A DNA stretch of 60,840 nucleotides, from assembly GCA_001465935.1 (NCBI GenBank), contig LNKV01000083.1, positions 1 through 60,840 of the forward strand. The letters are read 5' to 3'. Origin of the DNA: Clarireedia homoeocarpa. Lineage: Eukaryota; Ascomycota; Leotiomycetes; Helotiales; Rutstroemiaceae. Below are positions 1-12,295 of the stretch, piece by piece. The translations under genes and the position numbers were made by a program. Position 1 is the first letter of the stretch. The number at the start of each line of letters is the position of its first letter. Under the pieces are notes generated by a model. The model was given only the letters and a program-made list of their open reading frames with translations, was not told the DNA's origin and searched no databases.

Positions 1-1
1 C

Positions 2-33
<32 letters not shown>
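1..33. repeat. poly(A) tract at window start
   Basis: About thirty A residues follow two C residues and run into a short G-rich stretch. It may be a microsatellite, a relic poly(A) tail or a sequence-end artefact. It lies 220 bp upstream of a 5'-truncated transporter fragment. Confidence 0.7.
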
Positions 34-37
<4 letters not shown>

Positions 38-255
38 GGGGGGTGTCAACCTGGAACTAAGTGACATGTGATTGTTTTCGCAAGTATAGAAAAGTGTATT
101 AAATTTGGTTGTGAAAGAGAATTAGAAGCACTATAATCAAGTGATTGTAGGGCTATCTGCTAGGTGTTATCATCGGCCTGTTATTTCTGCACTGAATAGC
201 TAACTCCTTTTCCATCGCTACTCTGCTGGACTATCACTAACACATATCGCTGGCT

Positions 256-717
256 ATGACATACTTATTTGTCTGCGCCTTCGCGACAACATGGGGACCG
301 ACTAGTTGGACTTACCCAGCAGAGATCTTTCCTAACAAGATCCGTGCCAAGGCTGTCTCCCTCGCGACGGCATCCAACTGGTTCTGGAACTGCGTCCTCG
401 CTTTTGCTGTCCCGCCTTTGCTTAAGAACATCAACTGGAAGATGTACATGATATTTGCTACGTTCAATAGCCTAGCATTCATCCATATGTTCCTCACAGC
501 TCCAGAAACCAAAGGCAAGACCCTCGAAGAAATGGACGACGTCTTCGATAGTGGCATCCCAGCTTGGAAGGGTGTTCCCAAGGGTTCCAGATTGGATCAG
601 CTGCAGAAGGATATTGAAGCTGGTCACCTCAAGATTACAGCACCAATGGGCGGTACCACCGACTATCCTAATGACGACGAAAAGGCTACTGTGGTCCACG
701 AGACAACTGCCCATTGA
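256..717 (+). pseudogene. MFS sugar transporter, C-terminal fragment (5'-truncated)
   Basis: The 153-residue frame matches the last quarter of a fungal hexose/sugar transporter (major facilitator superfamily, plasma membrane). It begins at a helix reading TYLFVCAFATTWGP, then has WTYPAEIFPNKIRAKAV, two further hydrophobic segments, the family signature PETKGKTLEEMDDVF and a hydrophilic cytoplasmic tail. A full transporter has about 530 residues and twelve helices; roughly nine are missing. The frame has an in-frame TAA at 238-240, and no AG dinucleotide lies between that stop and the ATG, so no splice acceptor can join it to an upstream exon. Nothing upstream to position 40 reads as transporter. 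I infer a remnant or broken gene rather than a functional carrier; the alternative is a mis-sequenced exon border. Confidence 0.75.
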
Positions 718-1454
718 TTAGCTTGAACATGGGAGGTGGTCGTTGACCTTCTAGGATAACCTCCCTTTTTTCACTTTGATTTAATCGGCTGCACTTTCTA
801 TTTGCAGTATGCGCATTGGGGTAATTTGGTATCAACATTGTCTGATATGGGAGGGGAGGTGGTGGGTTTGGCGTCCAAGAACTTGAGTATGCAGATATTG
901 ATCGGTCTTCAAGCTTTATCGTGTGATATTATGCCTCGAGGAAAGAATAGCGAGCTCAGTTAGTAAGCATAATTCAATGATAATTTTGGTTCCATTTATC
1001 ACGTCTCTCATGTGCTCTGAAGAAGATAATGTCTACTCGTATCTCGTACTCAGTAAGCGAAAAAGGAGCCTGGCACGGACCCGTTATGTAAGCAGTAGGA
1101 TCTGAAGCTAGCAAGCCAATGACGTTGACGATTCTTTAGCTTCGATCTGGTGGGCCTTAATTCAGATACCCGCGAGCCTTCGTAGGGATGAACCATCAAA
1201 GACACGCGTGACGTATGGTAAGTCCTGAAAATGCGCGCGGATAAGCCATGTAAGTATTGAATTGCAGGTAGGACCATTTCTTTCCTAGAAACTTTTCGAG
1301 CCAGCTTTTCCCTCCCTTATTTTGAATGTTTGCTACTCATATACCTTACCTGCGGATCAGCAGAACGCATATCTCCATTAATAGGACAACCTTGTGCGGC
1401 ATACACACAGTCCGAGGCGTTCATCTGAACAATTTTGCAGCTAGTAGCTTAGCA
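718..1454. other. intergenic, UVDE upstream region
   Basis: No gene is seen. The stretch holds the 3' flank of the transporter fragment and the promoter and leader of UVDE. An ACGCGT hexamer at 1204-1209 matches the MluI cell-cycle box found near DNA-replication and repair genes in yeasts; its role here is inference. From 1326 the reading frame is continuous with UVDE (see that entry). Confidence 0.5.
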
Positions 1455-3973
1455 ATGCCTCCAAAACGCAAGAGATCATCTGTGGCAGCAGTATCGGCAT
1501 CCAACGATAGCCCAGCACCAATTCTTCCTACTGGTAATTCAAACCAGACCACCTCGATCAAACCGCCCGCTAGACTTTTGCGTCAGTCGTCTCGTAGAGA
1601 CAAAGTTGACACCAATCCCGATCATAACGCAGACATCGTAGATGGGAACACGGCTCTTCGCGCAAGCCCCGACGCAGACGAGGCTGGGGAGGCTTTCAAC
1701 ATAAAGAAGATTCAAGTCCCAATAACACCTGCGAAGCCCAATGGGATAAAAGTCGATTTTAAAAAAGAGGACAGCGATTCGACTCTCTCTGATATAGGTG
1801 ATGAATTGCTAGAAACGACGCCGGCAAAGAAGCAGAAGAAGACACCAACAAAAAGTTCGATCGCTGCGAAGAAGGCTTCAGATGAGATAAAAGCATTTAA
1901 AGCCGAGCAAGCAGCTAAAAAGGCTGCTGAAAAGAAAGTCAAGAAAGAAGACGATGAAGATGAGTGGGATAGACGAGTCGACCCAGATGGCGATGATGAA
2001 GGTCCCACTGAGGATATTGATGCTATAAAGTTGGAGGCAAGGCGACCGCCTCCTATCAATAGTGATTACCTACCATTGCCTTGGAAAGGAAGATTGGGAT
2101 ATGTGAGTTTGAATGGTAATATTACACTAGGAAAATGCTAATTCACTACCTAGGCATGCTTGAATACTTATCTGCGATCTTGTAATCCGCCAATTTTCAC
2201 ATCACGAACTTGTCGCATGGCTTCTATACTTGAACATCGACATCCATTGAAGGACCCTTCACAACCCGAGCATGCTACCAAAAACAGACCCGATAAATCC
2301 AAGCCAGCTTCTGTCGAGCGGGGTCAGCGTTATGTAGAAGATTTGTGTTTAGCAAATGTTCGAGACTTGCCTAAAATGTTGCGATGGAATGACAAATATG
2401 GTATCAAGTTCATGAGACTGAGCTCAGAAATGTTTCCGTTTGCTAGTCATGCCGAGTATGGATATAAGCTCGCTCCTTTCGCGAGCGAGGCATTAGCAGA
2501 GGTAGGGAAAGTTGTTGCTGAGTTGGGTCACCGAGTGAGCACTCATCCAGGACAGGTAAGTTAGGCGCAAGAGCTTCCTTGATAACTTAAACTAACAATG
2601 CATAGTTCACACAATTAGGATCCCCGCGCCAGGAAGTGATTGAAAATGCAGTCAGAGATCTTGAATATCATGACGAGATGCTCTCACTCTTGAAGCTACC
2701 TCCTCAGCAAGACAGAGATGCCGTCATGATCCTTCATTTGGGAGGTACCTTTGGCGATAAAGCAGCTACCCTTCAACGCTTCCGCGAGAACTATGCTAAA
2801 CTCTCTGATCCGATCAAGAAACGCATCGTTCTTGAGAATGATGATGTATCTTGGTCTGTACATGACCTCCTTCCACTTTGTGAAGAGCTTAATATTCCGA
2901 TGTGTCTCGACTTCCACCACCACAACATAATCTTTGATTCTAAGCAAATCGCTGAGGGAACGAAGGGAATTATGGAGCTCTTTCCCAGAATAAAGGCGAC
3001 CTGGGACCGCAAGAATATTACACAGAAAATGCATTATTCTGAACAAACCCCTCAAGCTGTAACAGGCCGTCAACGACGCAAGCACAATCCACGACCTGCC
3101 ACTCTTCCGCCTTGCGCAAATGATATGGACTTGATGATCGAAGCGAAAGATAAGGAGCAAGCTGTTTTTGAACTCATGAGAACCTTCAAACTTCCCGGAT
3201 TCGAAACCTTCAACGACATAGTACCGTACGAGCGCGATGATGACAACCGCGTACTGCCCAAGAAAGCAAAGAAGAAGAAGACCAAGAAGCAGGTAGCGGC
3301 CGAGATTGAGGAGTTCGGCCAAGAAATCGAGGAGGAGGAAGAGCCCGAAAAAGATATCATCCCCGAAGAGGAGGTTGGTATGGGAGGACCAGAGAACCGC
3401 GTCTACTGGCCAGTCGGTATGGAAGAATGGCTCCGGCCAAAAAAGAGGGAGATCAAAAAGAAAGGCGGGGACGATGAAGAGGAAATGTTCAAAAATCCCA
3501 CACCAGCGAATTTTGAGGCCCGGAGAAAGATCAACGAGAAAAGAAAAAGGGCATTGGATGATAGCATCAAAGAGAAGCTAGCAAGTGCAGGAAGTCTCAA
3601 AGACGTCTTGGAAATCGTGGAGCAGATCAAAACTGCCCAGGACGATGGTCCAGACGTCAATGGCTCGGCAGAAAAGCCCAAGAAGAGCACACCTGCCAAG
3701 AAGAAATCCGTCCCAGCGAAGAAGAATAATAATGCAAAGGTGGCGCAAACACCGAGTGTTTCGAATCCGGATGAAGAAGATGAGGAAGAGGACGATTTGA
3801 GTATGCCGGACTTGTCGGAGGAAGATGAAGATGGATTGGCGAAGCTGAATAGGAAAGCTAAGCCTGCGAGACGGAGTGTGAGAGCGGGTGCGAAGAAGAG
3901 GAGAAGTTATGCTGAGATTGATGACGGTTGGGATATGGATATGGATATGGATATGGATATGGATGATGAGTAG
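1455..3973 (+). CDS. uve1: UV-damage endonuclease (UVDE)
   Basis: UVDE is a TIM-barrel, metal-dependent endonuclease that nicks DNA 5' of UV photoproducts and starts alternative excision repair. Exons are 1455-2102, 2154-2555 and 2606-3973; introns are 51 and 50 nt and both joins restore conserved sequence. The product is 805 residues, longer than the roughly 600-656 of characterised fungal homologues because of extended charged tails. Core motifs in order: YLRSCNPPIFTSRTCR, KYGIKFMRLSSEMFPF, HPGQFTQLGSPR (spanning intron 2), LHLGGTFGDKAATLQRF, VLENDD, CLDFHHHNI, TWDRKNITQKMHYSEQ; they carry the His/Glu/Asp metal ligands typical of the family. The N-terminal 200 residues are basic and low-complexity (PPKRKR looks like a nuclear signal). 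The C-terminus is Lys/Glu-rich and ends in a (Met-Asp)n run. The frame extends upstream to an ATG at 1326. Fungal UVDE genes include Neurospora mus-18 and S. pombe uve1. Confidence 0.95.
3933..3966 (+). repeat. in-gene hexamer repeat (Met-Asp)n
   Basis: Tandem GGATAT units at the 3' end of UVDE encode alternating Met and Asp just before the stop. Copy number could vary between strains without shifting the frame. Confidence 0.8.
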
Positions 3974-4768
3974 AGCGTATAACAGAGCTTTTTGTATCAG
4001 AATGCGTAATGGAATAGGAGAAGATGAGAGTAATGTTTATGTATGTAGTCTCTGGAGTGGAGGGAGGGACGCAAGATTAATGGCTGCCCCGCCCCGCACG
4101 TCATTGAATCACGATCAGTCATCTAAAATCATGGTTAATATGGGGGGGGATCCTGCACTATAATCTGCCGCCAGGAATCAGAATCAAACAGGGAGTTTTA
4201 CATTTACAAGACCTTTTAAAAGCCGTCAGATAAGATAAACAGGAGATGCAATAAGCTGCCAACTATGTTTTGATATGAATATGGAGAATCCAATGCTTAT
4301 TTCGATGGGAAATGAATATGCGTTCAAATGCCACCCATTTCGAATATGGGGCAATCTTTGGCTCAGGCAGGCTCTTGAGATCGTTAGCATCTCAAATTTT
4401 GACTTATTTTGCAAGATGTCCAAACCAGTGGTGGCCGATTAACGATTCAGAGGATTGAGTTCCTAGCGGATCAAGATTCAAGAGCAGAATTATTCTCGTT
4501 GATTTACACGCGTAGATTGGGTGGTTTCTTTTGCAAAGTCTGGATATATATCAGGCGCATGAATGCTGGCTGCGTTGCATAGATGCTTCCTAGGAGAGGC
4601 CATGCTCAAACGATGGTTGTCTCGACGCATCATTATGATATTAAAAGATAGCCAGATATCGCGGCCCACAAGCTCAAAAATTCAAAGGGAAATCTAATCA
4701 TTCTGCACTCTCTCCAAGCATTTTTCTCGGCTCCTCCATCTCCTACACGTTCCCTGGTGTTCTCCCTT
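3974..4768. other. intergenic, UVDE 3' flank
   Basis: No gene is seen. Short open frames on the minus strand lack protein-like composition or known motifs. Confidence 0.4.
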
Positions 4769-5425
4769 TCAGCCGTAGTATGATTGCTTGCTGCGGGAGA
4801 GAGCTTTTGCTTCCGCTTTTGCATCACCGTCGACTATAGTGCCATGACTTTCCTCGGCTACAGCAATCGTAACGGTAGTACCTTTACCTTCTCCTTCTGC
4901 TGCCTGCTTCGTCGCGACATGATTGTCCTCCACAACCATATTCGCCCGTCGCACTGACCTCATTCAAACCCCCACTCGCCTTACTCCCCTCCACAGTAGC
5001 GCTCTGGTTTCCCGCCGTATCATTGTTACTTGTCTCTACCCCCTTCTCAACACTTCCTTGACTCGACCGTGCTGATCAGAGCATCCCAAAAGAAAAAGAG
5101 ACAGTCGCCCAGTCCCTTACCCAGGACAATTTGCAAAACAACTATGCTGAGCAATGAAGTACTGTGAGCAGTTACTGTGAATTTAGCGCGCTGCGCTGCG
5201 CTACGGCTACCGCATCGCTGTCTTCCGATGATAGGAACTTCATGAGGATATGATAGCGGTCTGTTTGCCAGTAACCCTCGCCGAAGTCCCTAGAATCTTC
5301 CTTGATCCACACCCCAGCCAGGCCTCGCTGGGATTTTCCAATTGCGGCATCTCTAGTCTGAGAGTGTTTGGTATGGCCCCGTTGAATGTTTTCGCGTCCG
5401 TTCTACTGGCGGGCTGATAGCCAAG
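4769..5425 (-). pseudogene. frameshifted gene relic, unidentified
   Basis: Read on the minus strand, five adjoining segments each look protein-like but lie in changing frames: 5425-5318 (contains FNGAIPNTLRLEMPQLENP), about 5315-5205 (contains DFGEGYWQTDRYHILMKF), about 5185-5052 (contains a hydrophobic LLSIVVLQIVLG and CLFFFWDAL), about 5085-4935 (Ser/Thr/Gly/Glu-rich) and 4963-4769 (Ala/Glu/Lys-rich). Each join needs a frame change, and no pair of GT/AG introns explains all of them. The segments would make one protein with a transmembrane stretch and a hydrophilic tail. I do not recognise the family. The alternative is chance coding likeness in balanced-composition DNA. Confidence 0.35.
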
Positions 5426-5435
5426 CTATGTTATA

Positions 5436-6847
5436 TACGTCGAGCCCAGAAGAAGTCGGGAGGGTAGAGACAGCAACCGAGCAGCCAAATCCACACTAGC
5501 TTTGAAGTCACTATATGTTATCTACCACAGATAAATTGCACTTTATTAGTAAACGACCAGATCAGTGAGAAAAGTATGTCGAGAGGAGGTGTATTGACCA
5601 GAGCGCCTAACGTATCATTTGTCCTACAGTACGGCGACTCGGGGAGTGACTCTTTTGCGAGCGCTTATTTGAGCCCGACATTACGGTACCGGGAATTTCC
5701 AAGTATTCCAACAAGTGATGTTGGAATTCCAACGCATAATCGATTAGAGAGCAGGCCAGGCCAGGCCAGACCGAGCGATGAGCAGTGAGTGAGGCATCGA
5801 ACATCACCCAGCATGCATGCATGCATCCCTGCAAATTCACCCTAACATTGACGCCCGAATGTGCCTCGAACGCCCCGGCTTGATAACATAGCAATTGTGT
5901 AGACATCACATACATGCAGACAATCTATACTCAACAGGGCGGGTAAAAAGAAGCTCACGCTCTCATCTACGATTTCCCATTTTATAGGAAGTATCCAGAG
6001 CAAACATAACATAACATCCCTTAAATCACACACAAAACTAACATGGCAATTTTGGACAGCAAGGAACCATACATATGACCTAGATCTGCAATTACTCGGA
6101 TGATCCGCAACACATCACATAGAAAAAAAAAGGAAAAGAGAATAAGAGCACAATCATGCAAATACACGCACTGGAGAAGGTGGCAACAAGATAAGGTCGA
6201 TGAGATTGGGAAATTCGAACTTGATTCGAAAGCGTCCGCTCCGACAGCAACCACAGTTTATTGTAACTAACATTTATAAGAAGATGGCACTTGCTATTCT
6301 GCCACGAACTAACAAGACGGGCTCTGGTAACATTACTTGCGGGTTACCTTTAGTTGGCAAATGAATTACGTACAAAAATCACTCACACACTCTCTCACGC
6401 ACTCACTCACAAACAGACATGTCAAGCTTCAAGTATATCATATGCATTAAGATTCGTAGCCCCTCAATAAAGTAGACCACTGACCCAACCACGCCACGAA
6501 CGAACCAACGTCGCAATGCAAGAAGTACCCCTCATCCCCTCCCCTTCTCAACTTCTTCTAACTAAAGACACAACAACAACAACAACCACTATCATAAGAA
6601 GTACAAGTCCAAGCAACGCCCATCTTTCTCTCATCCATAACGGGGCATGGCGGGGTAAAAAAAGAGATATGCAACAGTAGTAGTAACAGTAGTAGTAGCA
6701 GTAATCCGAAAAAGAAATTCCAAACCCAGAGTCTTCTTTTTTGTTCTTTCAACCACGCAATGCATCAAATTATATATGTACTTTCCGGTCTTTTCATCAT
6801 TAAAACGAAACCCAACATACATTCCATTCCGCGTTTCCCAAACTCAT
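5436..6847. other. intergenic, chitin synthase 3' flank
   Basis: No gene is supported. The stretch holds small simple repeats (GCATGCATGC near 5811-5826, an ACA run near 6570-6590, an AGT run near 6675-6705) and, from about 6400, the likely 3' untranslated region of the minus-strand chitin synthase. Confidence 0.4.
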
Positions 6848-9800
6848 TTAATTATCGGCATAACCTTCATACTCATGATGATGAGTGTGGTAATGTTCCT
6901 TATTCAAAGACGTCGAGGAATTGCCCCAGCCAGCATTTGATCTGAGTCTTCGTTCCCTTTCGAACTCGCCCCATCTCTTCATGGTGATCTTTGAGCTGTC
7001 GAATTCTCCCTCGTATTCAATACCCGCTTTCTTAGTCGTTTCACCCGCAGTCTTGCGAGTATCACCCCAGGAGAAATCGTCGAATTTCCAGAAAGCGTAT
7101 GTTGGGAGAAGGAAGTTCCAAATTGGAAGCGAAACGAGGTAGATCAACATCCATAGAACATAAGACCATTTGTGCGCTGTTACCACGATCAAGACGGCTG
7201 GTAGACCAAGAATGAGACCCAGAAGTACGAGCGGAATGATCTGAACTGGTTTCCGGACAATAGAAATGACGACTATAAAATGATTAGTGATCGTTCAATA
7301 AATAGAGGGGGTTGTTTGTTACTTACCGACGTAGAAGGTGAAGGCAATGGCAGCTGGTAGGACCAAAGTACTGACAAGATCAATGAAGACCACAAACTGC
7401 ATACTGAAACAGAAAGTACCGCAAAGATCTCGAACAAGGACCAGTTCCATAAGATTGTGGATAGTACTGTTGATCCATCTACGTCTTTGGGACATAAGAA
7501 CCCAAAGAGAATCTGGTACTTGAGTTTTGCAGACAGCTTGTGGTACGAAAACCTGCTTACGCTTAGGGAAAGTTCGAAGCATGAGTGTAGAAAGGTATCG
7601 ATCTTCTCCGAGGAGGAGCAAATTCTTCTTGTGAAGTGTATCCACAACATTCTCAGAGTAATGCTCTACCACATCGGGATTGGCCAAGATAGGAACCCAG
7701 TAGTTCTCACCACCCTTTGGAGCCTTGATTCTGTACATGGAGAAACAACCGGGAAGACAGGTAACACCACCGAAAACAGATTCGAAGGACTTGACGGAAT
7801 GATGGGAAATGAAGTATTCGAAGACCTGGATAGCACTAGTGAAACTGGCTCGTTTATTGGCGATTTTCGTCTCTCCACAAAGACCCATGATTTCAGGATC
7901 CTTTACCATAGCCGAAACCATGTGTGTCAAACTGTCCGGGAAAACCTTCGTATCTGCGTCGACCATAAGGACCACTTCGTAGAAGTCGGGAGAAATTCCA
8001 CTGATTTTCCAGAATCCATTGAAGATTTCAAACTCCAATTCGGTCATACGTTCATCGAACATAACCTTCTGCAAGAAAGACATCAAGATAATTTGACTGT
8101 CACGTTTACCTCTGTTACCAGGCTTGCTCTTGGAAGCTTCATCCGGAGTACCACATTTAACGATACACATCATAGGAACCCGAACTTGCTTGTCAGCCGG
8201 GATAGTGGAATCGTGTCCATAGTCGTAGAATCCAGCGAAAACCTTAGCCATGTTATGTCTCTTTGCGCCGTTAGCGACAGCCACATAAGAAAATGCTGGT
8301 ACCTCGTCTCGTGGAACAGCGAAATCCTTCATCATTCCAAGGACAATATCCGGTGTGGACACTGTTTCTCCTTCACCCTTGATGATACCATCACAGATGA
8401 CTAGAATGGTCTTATGGCTGTTAGGATAATCGGTGGTCGCGATAGAGTCGAGGGTGGTACGAATACCCAGTGCACCTTCAGAATAAGCAGTAACAAGAAG
8501 AATCGCATGGGCCAGAGGATAGCCGAAAGGTTGCCAATCAGCTGGTGGCTGAGGGACGACAGATTCGTGAATAAAGCCCTGAGGCCCAGGTCCTTCAACA
8601 TCATTTGTACCGTTGTATGGCATATTGTCGTTTCGTAAGATGTTGTTCTGGCTGTTGTTGTTTTGGTTGCGGAGCATGGGATTGGGTGGAATCAATTGAG
8701 CTGTAGAGGTTGCGCTTGCCATTGTTGTTGGTTGAGGCCGACCAATACGAGACGATCGATCAGCGGCGGCATAAGGATTAGAGAATCGCGAATGGGTTGG
8801 CAGGAAAGCGCTAGTCCTTTTGCTAACTCTATCAGATCCTGATCCGGAACCGATCACAGTGCTGCCAATATCACCTGCCATCCTCGGAGGGGCACGGTAG
8901 ATATCCTCAGTCCAGTCTTCGATATGCTGATTACGTTTTTTCGGGTTTGAGGACTGCGAAGTCTTTGCAGCAGCATATTTGGAAGCAATAAACCATTGGA
9001 AGATCAAGGCCAAAACAAACTTGACTCCCACAATGGCAAGAATGAATGCCAAAGAGACATAAAGCACGACCTTAGAAGCAATACATCCAACAGTCTCAGT
9101 ATCGACGCTTCCAACCTTGATGATCTGCTCGAAACATTGAGCGATCCGTTTGTCTTCTGATGACTGGAAGGCATGGGTAATATCCCTGCCACGAACTGCT
9201 GCATTGGCGGCGCTGCTCTTGTCGGCAAGGCTGGTGAATCTTGAAGGAACAGAGACCTGGCTGGTATTGAACCATTTTAAAAGGTCCAAATCAAGAACGT
9301 TGCCCGAATAGACCATCAAGTTTCTGGAAGAATTTTTGATGTCATCCCAGGTGAAATAAACGTCGCCAGCACTGTCCAAATTGTAGAAAGATGTTCGAGC
9401 CTCTCCTTGCAAATGGCATGCATATCCAAGATAATATCCAATAGTATCATTAGGAGAGCTTGAACCATCCTGGTTGAATGTGTGGCATGGAAAATACCAC
9501 GCAAGATCCTCATTCGAGTTGGTCGGCACATCAGATCCGTCAGCCAGGGTAATGAGCCCTTTACATTTGCCATTGACGTTCTGGAACAGGAAACTTCCAT
9601 CCTGACCACCGTACTTTTCAGGCAAATCGTATAGAACGTTCGCTCCGGATGGAATACCCATAGCGGCGGGATGATGGGACTTTGACAGGTCATATGCGCG
9701 TCCGTGAAAGATCATGTATCCAGAATCAACGTGGTTGACCTGTAACCGTAAGCCTCCACCACCTTTGCAAACAGTGGCTGTGAATCCGAAAGTCAAGAAC

Positions 9801-10573
9801 CCAACGCATGCCATGATCGCCAAGATGATGCTGATCAACCCCATCTTCTCCCTCCATGCTCTCTGTTGCGCTTTCGACCGGAAACCAAAACACTTGAGAA
9901 TAAAACCAGGACACCAGAATGTTATAATGGCGCAGTAAACATTCCAAAGACTGGGAGGCTTCACAGTGTCGAGCTGCTTTTGTCGTTCTTTTTCCTCCTT
10001 GGTCATCTTGTGTGCCCTCTCCCTCTTCAATTTTCCTCGTCGAGATTTCTTAGCAAATCCAGCCTTTTCGTTTGAGGTAAGATCTTCTGGCCCTGCGCCA
10101 TGGCCGCGAGTAGTTTTTCGAACCGGTGGTGCAATCTCAGATTCCGCCTCGCCAGAACTTCGAAGACCCGATGTCTCTGTGGCTGCACCATCAGTCTCCA
10201 AGTCCTCTGAAATCGCGTCGTTCCCGGTTGTCGATGGCAGAACGTCCATGTTCGCAGCGTGTTGTCGGTAGTGATAATTGGGATGGTCTCGATCCATTCT
10301 GGTGCGCTCTGGACGGATTAAACTTCTCTTTCGTGACACTCCGGTCGCAGGTGTCGTCGTGCGTGACGGCGAAATGGGCTCCCGAGACATTGTTGGAGTG
10401 ATAGGAGATGCGGTGGAATCTCCGACTGACGATTTTGAAGCTCCTCGTTGGTGTAAAGGTGAGACGGGAGGAAGGGAATAGTATCCAGCTTCTTCATCTT
10501 GAGCGTGCGCGCGCCGCGACGAACTTCGATAGTGATGAGATCCGTTCTCAATGGGCCGCCTGGGAGCAGACAT
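6848..10573 (-). CDS. CHSIV: class IV chitin synthase (yeast Chs3 type)
   Basis: Family 2 glycosyltransferase that polymerises GlcNAc from UDP-GlcNAc into chitin at the plasma membrane. Exons on the minus strand are 10573-7327 and 7272-6848, separated by a 54-nt intron; the product is 1223 residues, the usual class IV length. Residues 1-200 are polar, Ser/Arg-rich and probably cytosolic. Hydrophobic helices lie at about 208-227 and 245-268, followed by a cytochrome-b5-like extracellular region (about 275-400) and another helix pair near 505-530. The catalytic block holds VVLMVDADTKVFPDSL, GEDRYLSTLML (EDR at about 990) and the product-binding QRRRWINSTIHNL at 1029. The class is set by the b5-like domain without a myosin head. 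The last exon encodes C-terminal membrane helices and a charged tail. Its head-to-head neighbour is a predicted Skt5 activator of exactly this enzyme class. Confidence 0.95.
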
Positions 10574-10733
10574 AATTCTGTTTGTGGTGATTGATCAGCT
10601 CCAAAGCATCACACAACGGGTAATGAATATGTTCAACGGCAATTACTCCAGCTTCAGCGTGTGCTTAGCAGGAATGGGTTCGTAATAATCAAAAGGTTTG
10701 AAGGTGGGTTTGTATACCCACAGACGTTATAAC

Positions 10734-10757
10734 TGAACCACGGCTAGGCGTGGTTCA
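10734..10757. promoter_or_regulatory. perfect 9-bp inverted repeat upstream of CHSIV
   Basis: Arms TGAACCACG (10734-10742) and CGTGGTTCA (10749-10757) flank a 6-bp loop, about 160-185 bp upstream of the chitin synthase start codon. It may be a dimeric transcription-factor site or an mRNA leader hairpin. Function is inferred. Confidence 0.45.
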
Positions 10758-11374
10758 CTGAGAGGGGCAAGCACAATTATGAAGAATAGGAGGTAGCATA
10801 CAGTGAGGGTGGTGACCAGTGTGGTCAAAGTTGTTTGTTTGTACGGAGTAAACCGCTGGTAATTATCCCTGTTTATGGGGTGGGTTGGTTCCTTGGTCGA
10901 CCACAATAAATCAAGACGAGGTGGCGCTGATGCAGATATCCATGAAAGTCGAATATAAGTACAAATGTAGCGAAAGCGAAGGTATTAATGAAACGCGATG
11001 TGAAGGTCTCGAATATTTGCGATGGCGAAGGGAGACGGGGCGGTCAGGTTTTTTTGTTGAGTATGTATTTCGACCAGCGGATGTCTGGGGAAGAGCGACT
11101 GCGAATCTTCAAGGGGACAGTGACAATGAGTTTCGTATTCTTTTCCTACGGAGTATTCTTTCCTTTTTTTCCTCTAACCTTGGAAGTGCGAAACGAATGA
11201 TGAATTATTAGCTGTGTTCATAAGGCAACACGAAGGATGAGATTTAGTTTATTAACGATGGACGCAAATATGATGGACGCAAATATAACCGGGAATGAGG
11301 ACGAGGGAGAAAGGTAACGAGTGAATGACTGTACGAAGTACCCCTTGATGTTTACAAAGTAGAGCTTTGCAAGC

Positions 11375-11430
11375 TGGTGGATGGTGGATGGATGGATGTG
11401 GATGTGGATGTGGATGTGGATGGTGGATGG
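11375..11430. repeat. GGATGG/GGATGT microsatellite
   Basis: About nine imperfect 6-bp units, GATGG then GATGTG. Confidence 0.85.
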
Positions 11431-12140
11431 AAGAGAAAGAAAGAGGTCGGAACGCACCGAAGCTTCTGACCGGCGGAAAGTTGGGAAAGTTGAGAATGCA
11501 CACACATAACGCATTCATTATTACATGCTCCGGTGTCAGGCTTCCACCATGCTTCCTTCCACAGCGTCTGCATAAAAACCTATTAATCGCCGGGAGAGGG
11601 CAAAATGGAAAATGGGGAGGGAAGATCCTCGGCTGATGATTTGATGATTTGAGCCATGTTGATTGGATACAAAGCATTCAAAGCTTCTAAAAATACGCAC
11701 ATCTTGCCTTCTCGCGAGCTTGCCGGGTTGCTAAGGGGATGGATGAACCTTACTGTATAGTACATACTTATAAGTACTTGCGGTACTTTACGGTACTTTA
11801 CGGTACTGTACAAGTGGAAGATGAGCAGATCATCATCTTGAACTACCATGGGAATTCTTCGCAGTTTCCTATCTGTTTCCCGTTGAGTACGAGATTTTGG
11901 GCACGAGGCAAAGAAGAGTCCACCCTTTTCAAAGACAGGACAGGGGGGGTGAAATACGAGCGCGACTATCGACGGAGGAATACTTTGTACTTTGTAAAAA
12001 GATTTACAATGCAACCACCATAAGCAAGTTAGTAAGCTAGATGACATCGCTTCTCTGAAGACATGTAGGTATAATGGGAATAGGAAGCGGGAATGGCTTG
12101 GAATATTGAAAGAAGGATTGAAATGCTTTTGTGGAAATCC

Positions 12141-12180
<40 letters not shown>

Positions 12181-12181
12181 T
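12141..12181. repeat. (TAT)n microsatellite
   Basis: Thirteen uninterrupted trinucleotide units. Confidence 0.95.
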
Positions 12182-12223
12182 TCCTGGCGTCAATTTTATG
12201 TGGTTGTATCTGAGCAGACGAAG

Positions 12224-12295
12224 GAGTACAGATGAGAGTACAGATGAGAGTACAGATGAGAGTACAGATGAGAGTACAGATGAGAGTACAGAGTA
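12224..12295. repeat. 12-bp minisatellite (GAGTACAGATGA)
   Basis: About six near-perfect copies. Each contains GTAC, the half-element seen repeatedly in this intergenic region. Confidence 0.95.

Noticed and set aside
11583..12047. Minus-strand 154-residue open frame
   Set aside because: No motif, unlikely composition, overlaps GTAC-rich intergenic repeats.
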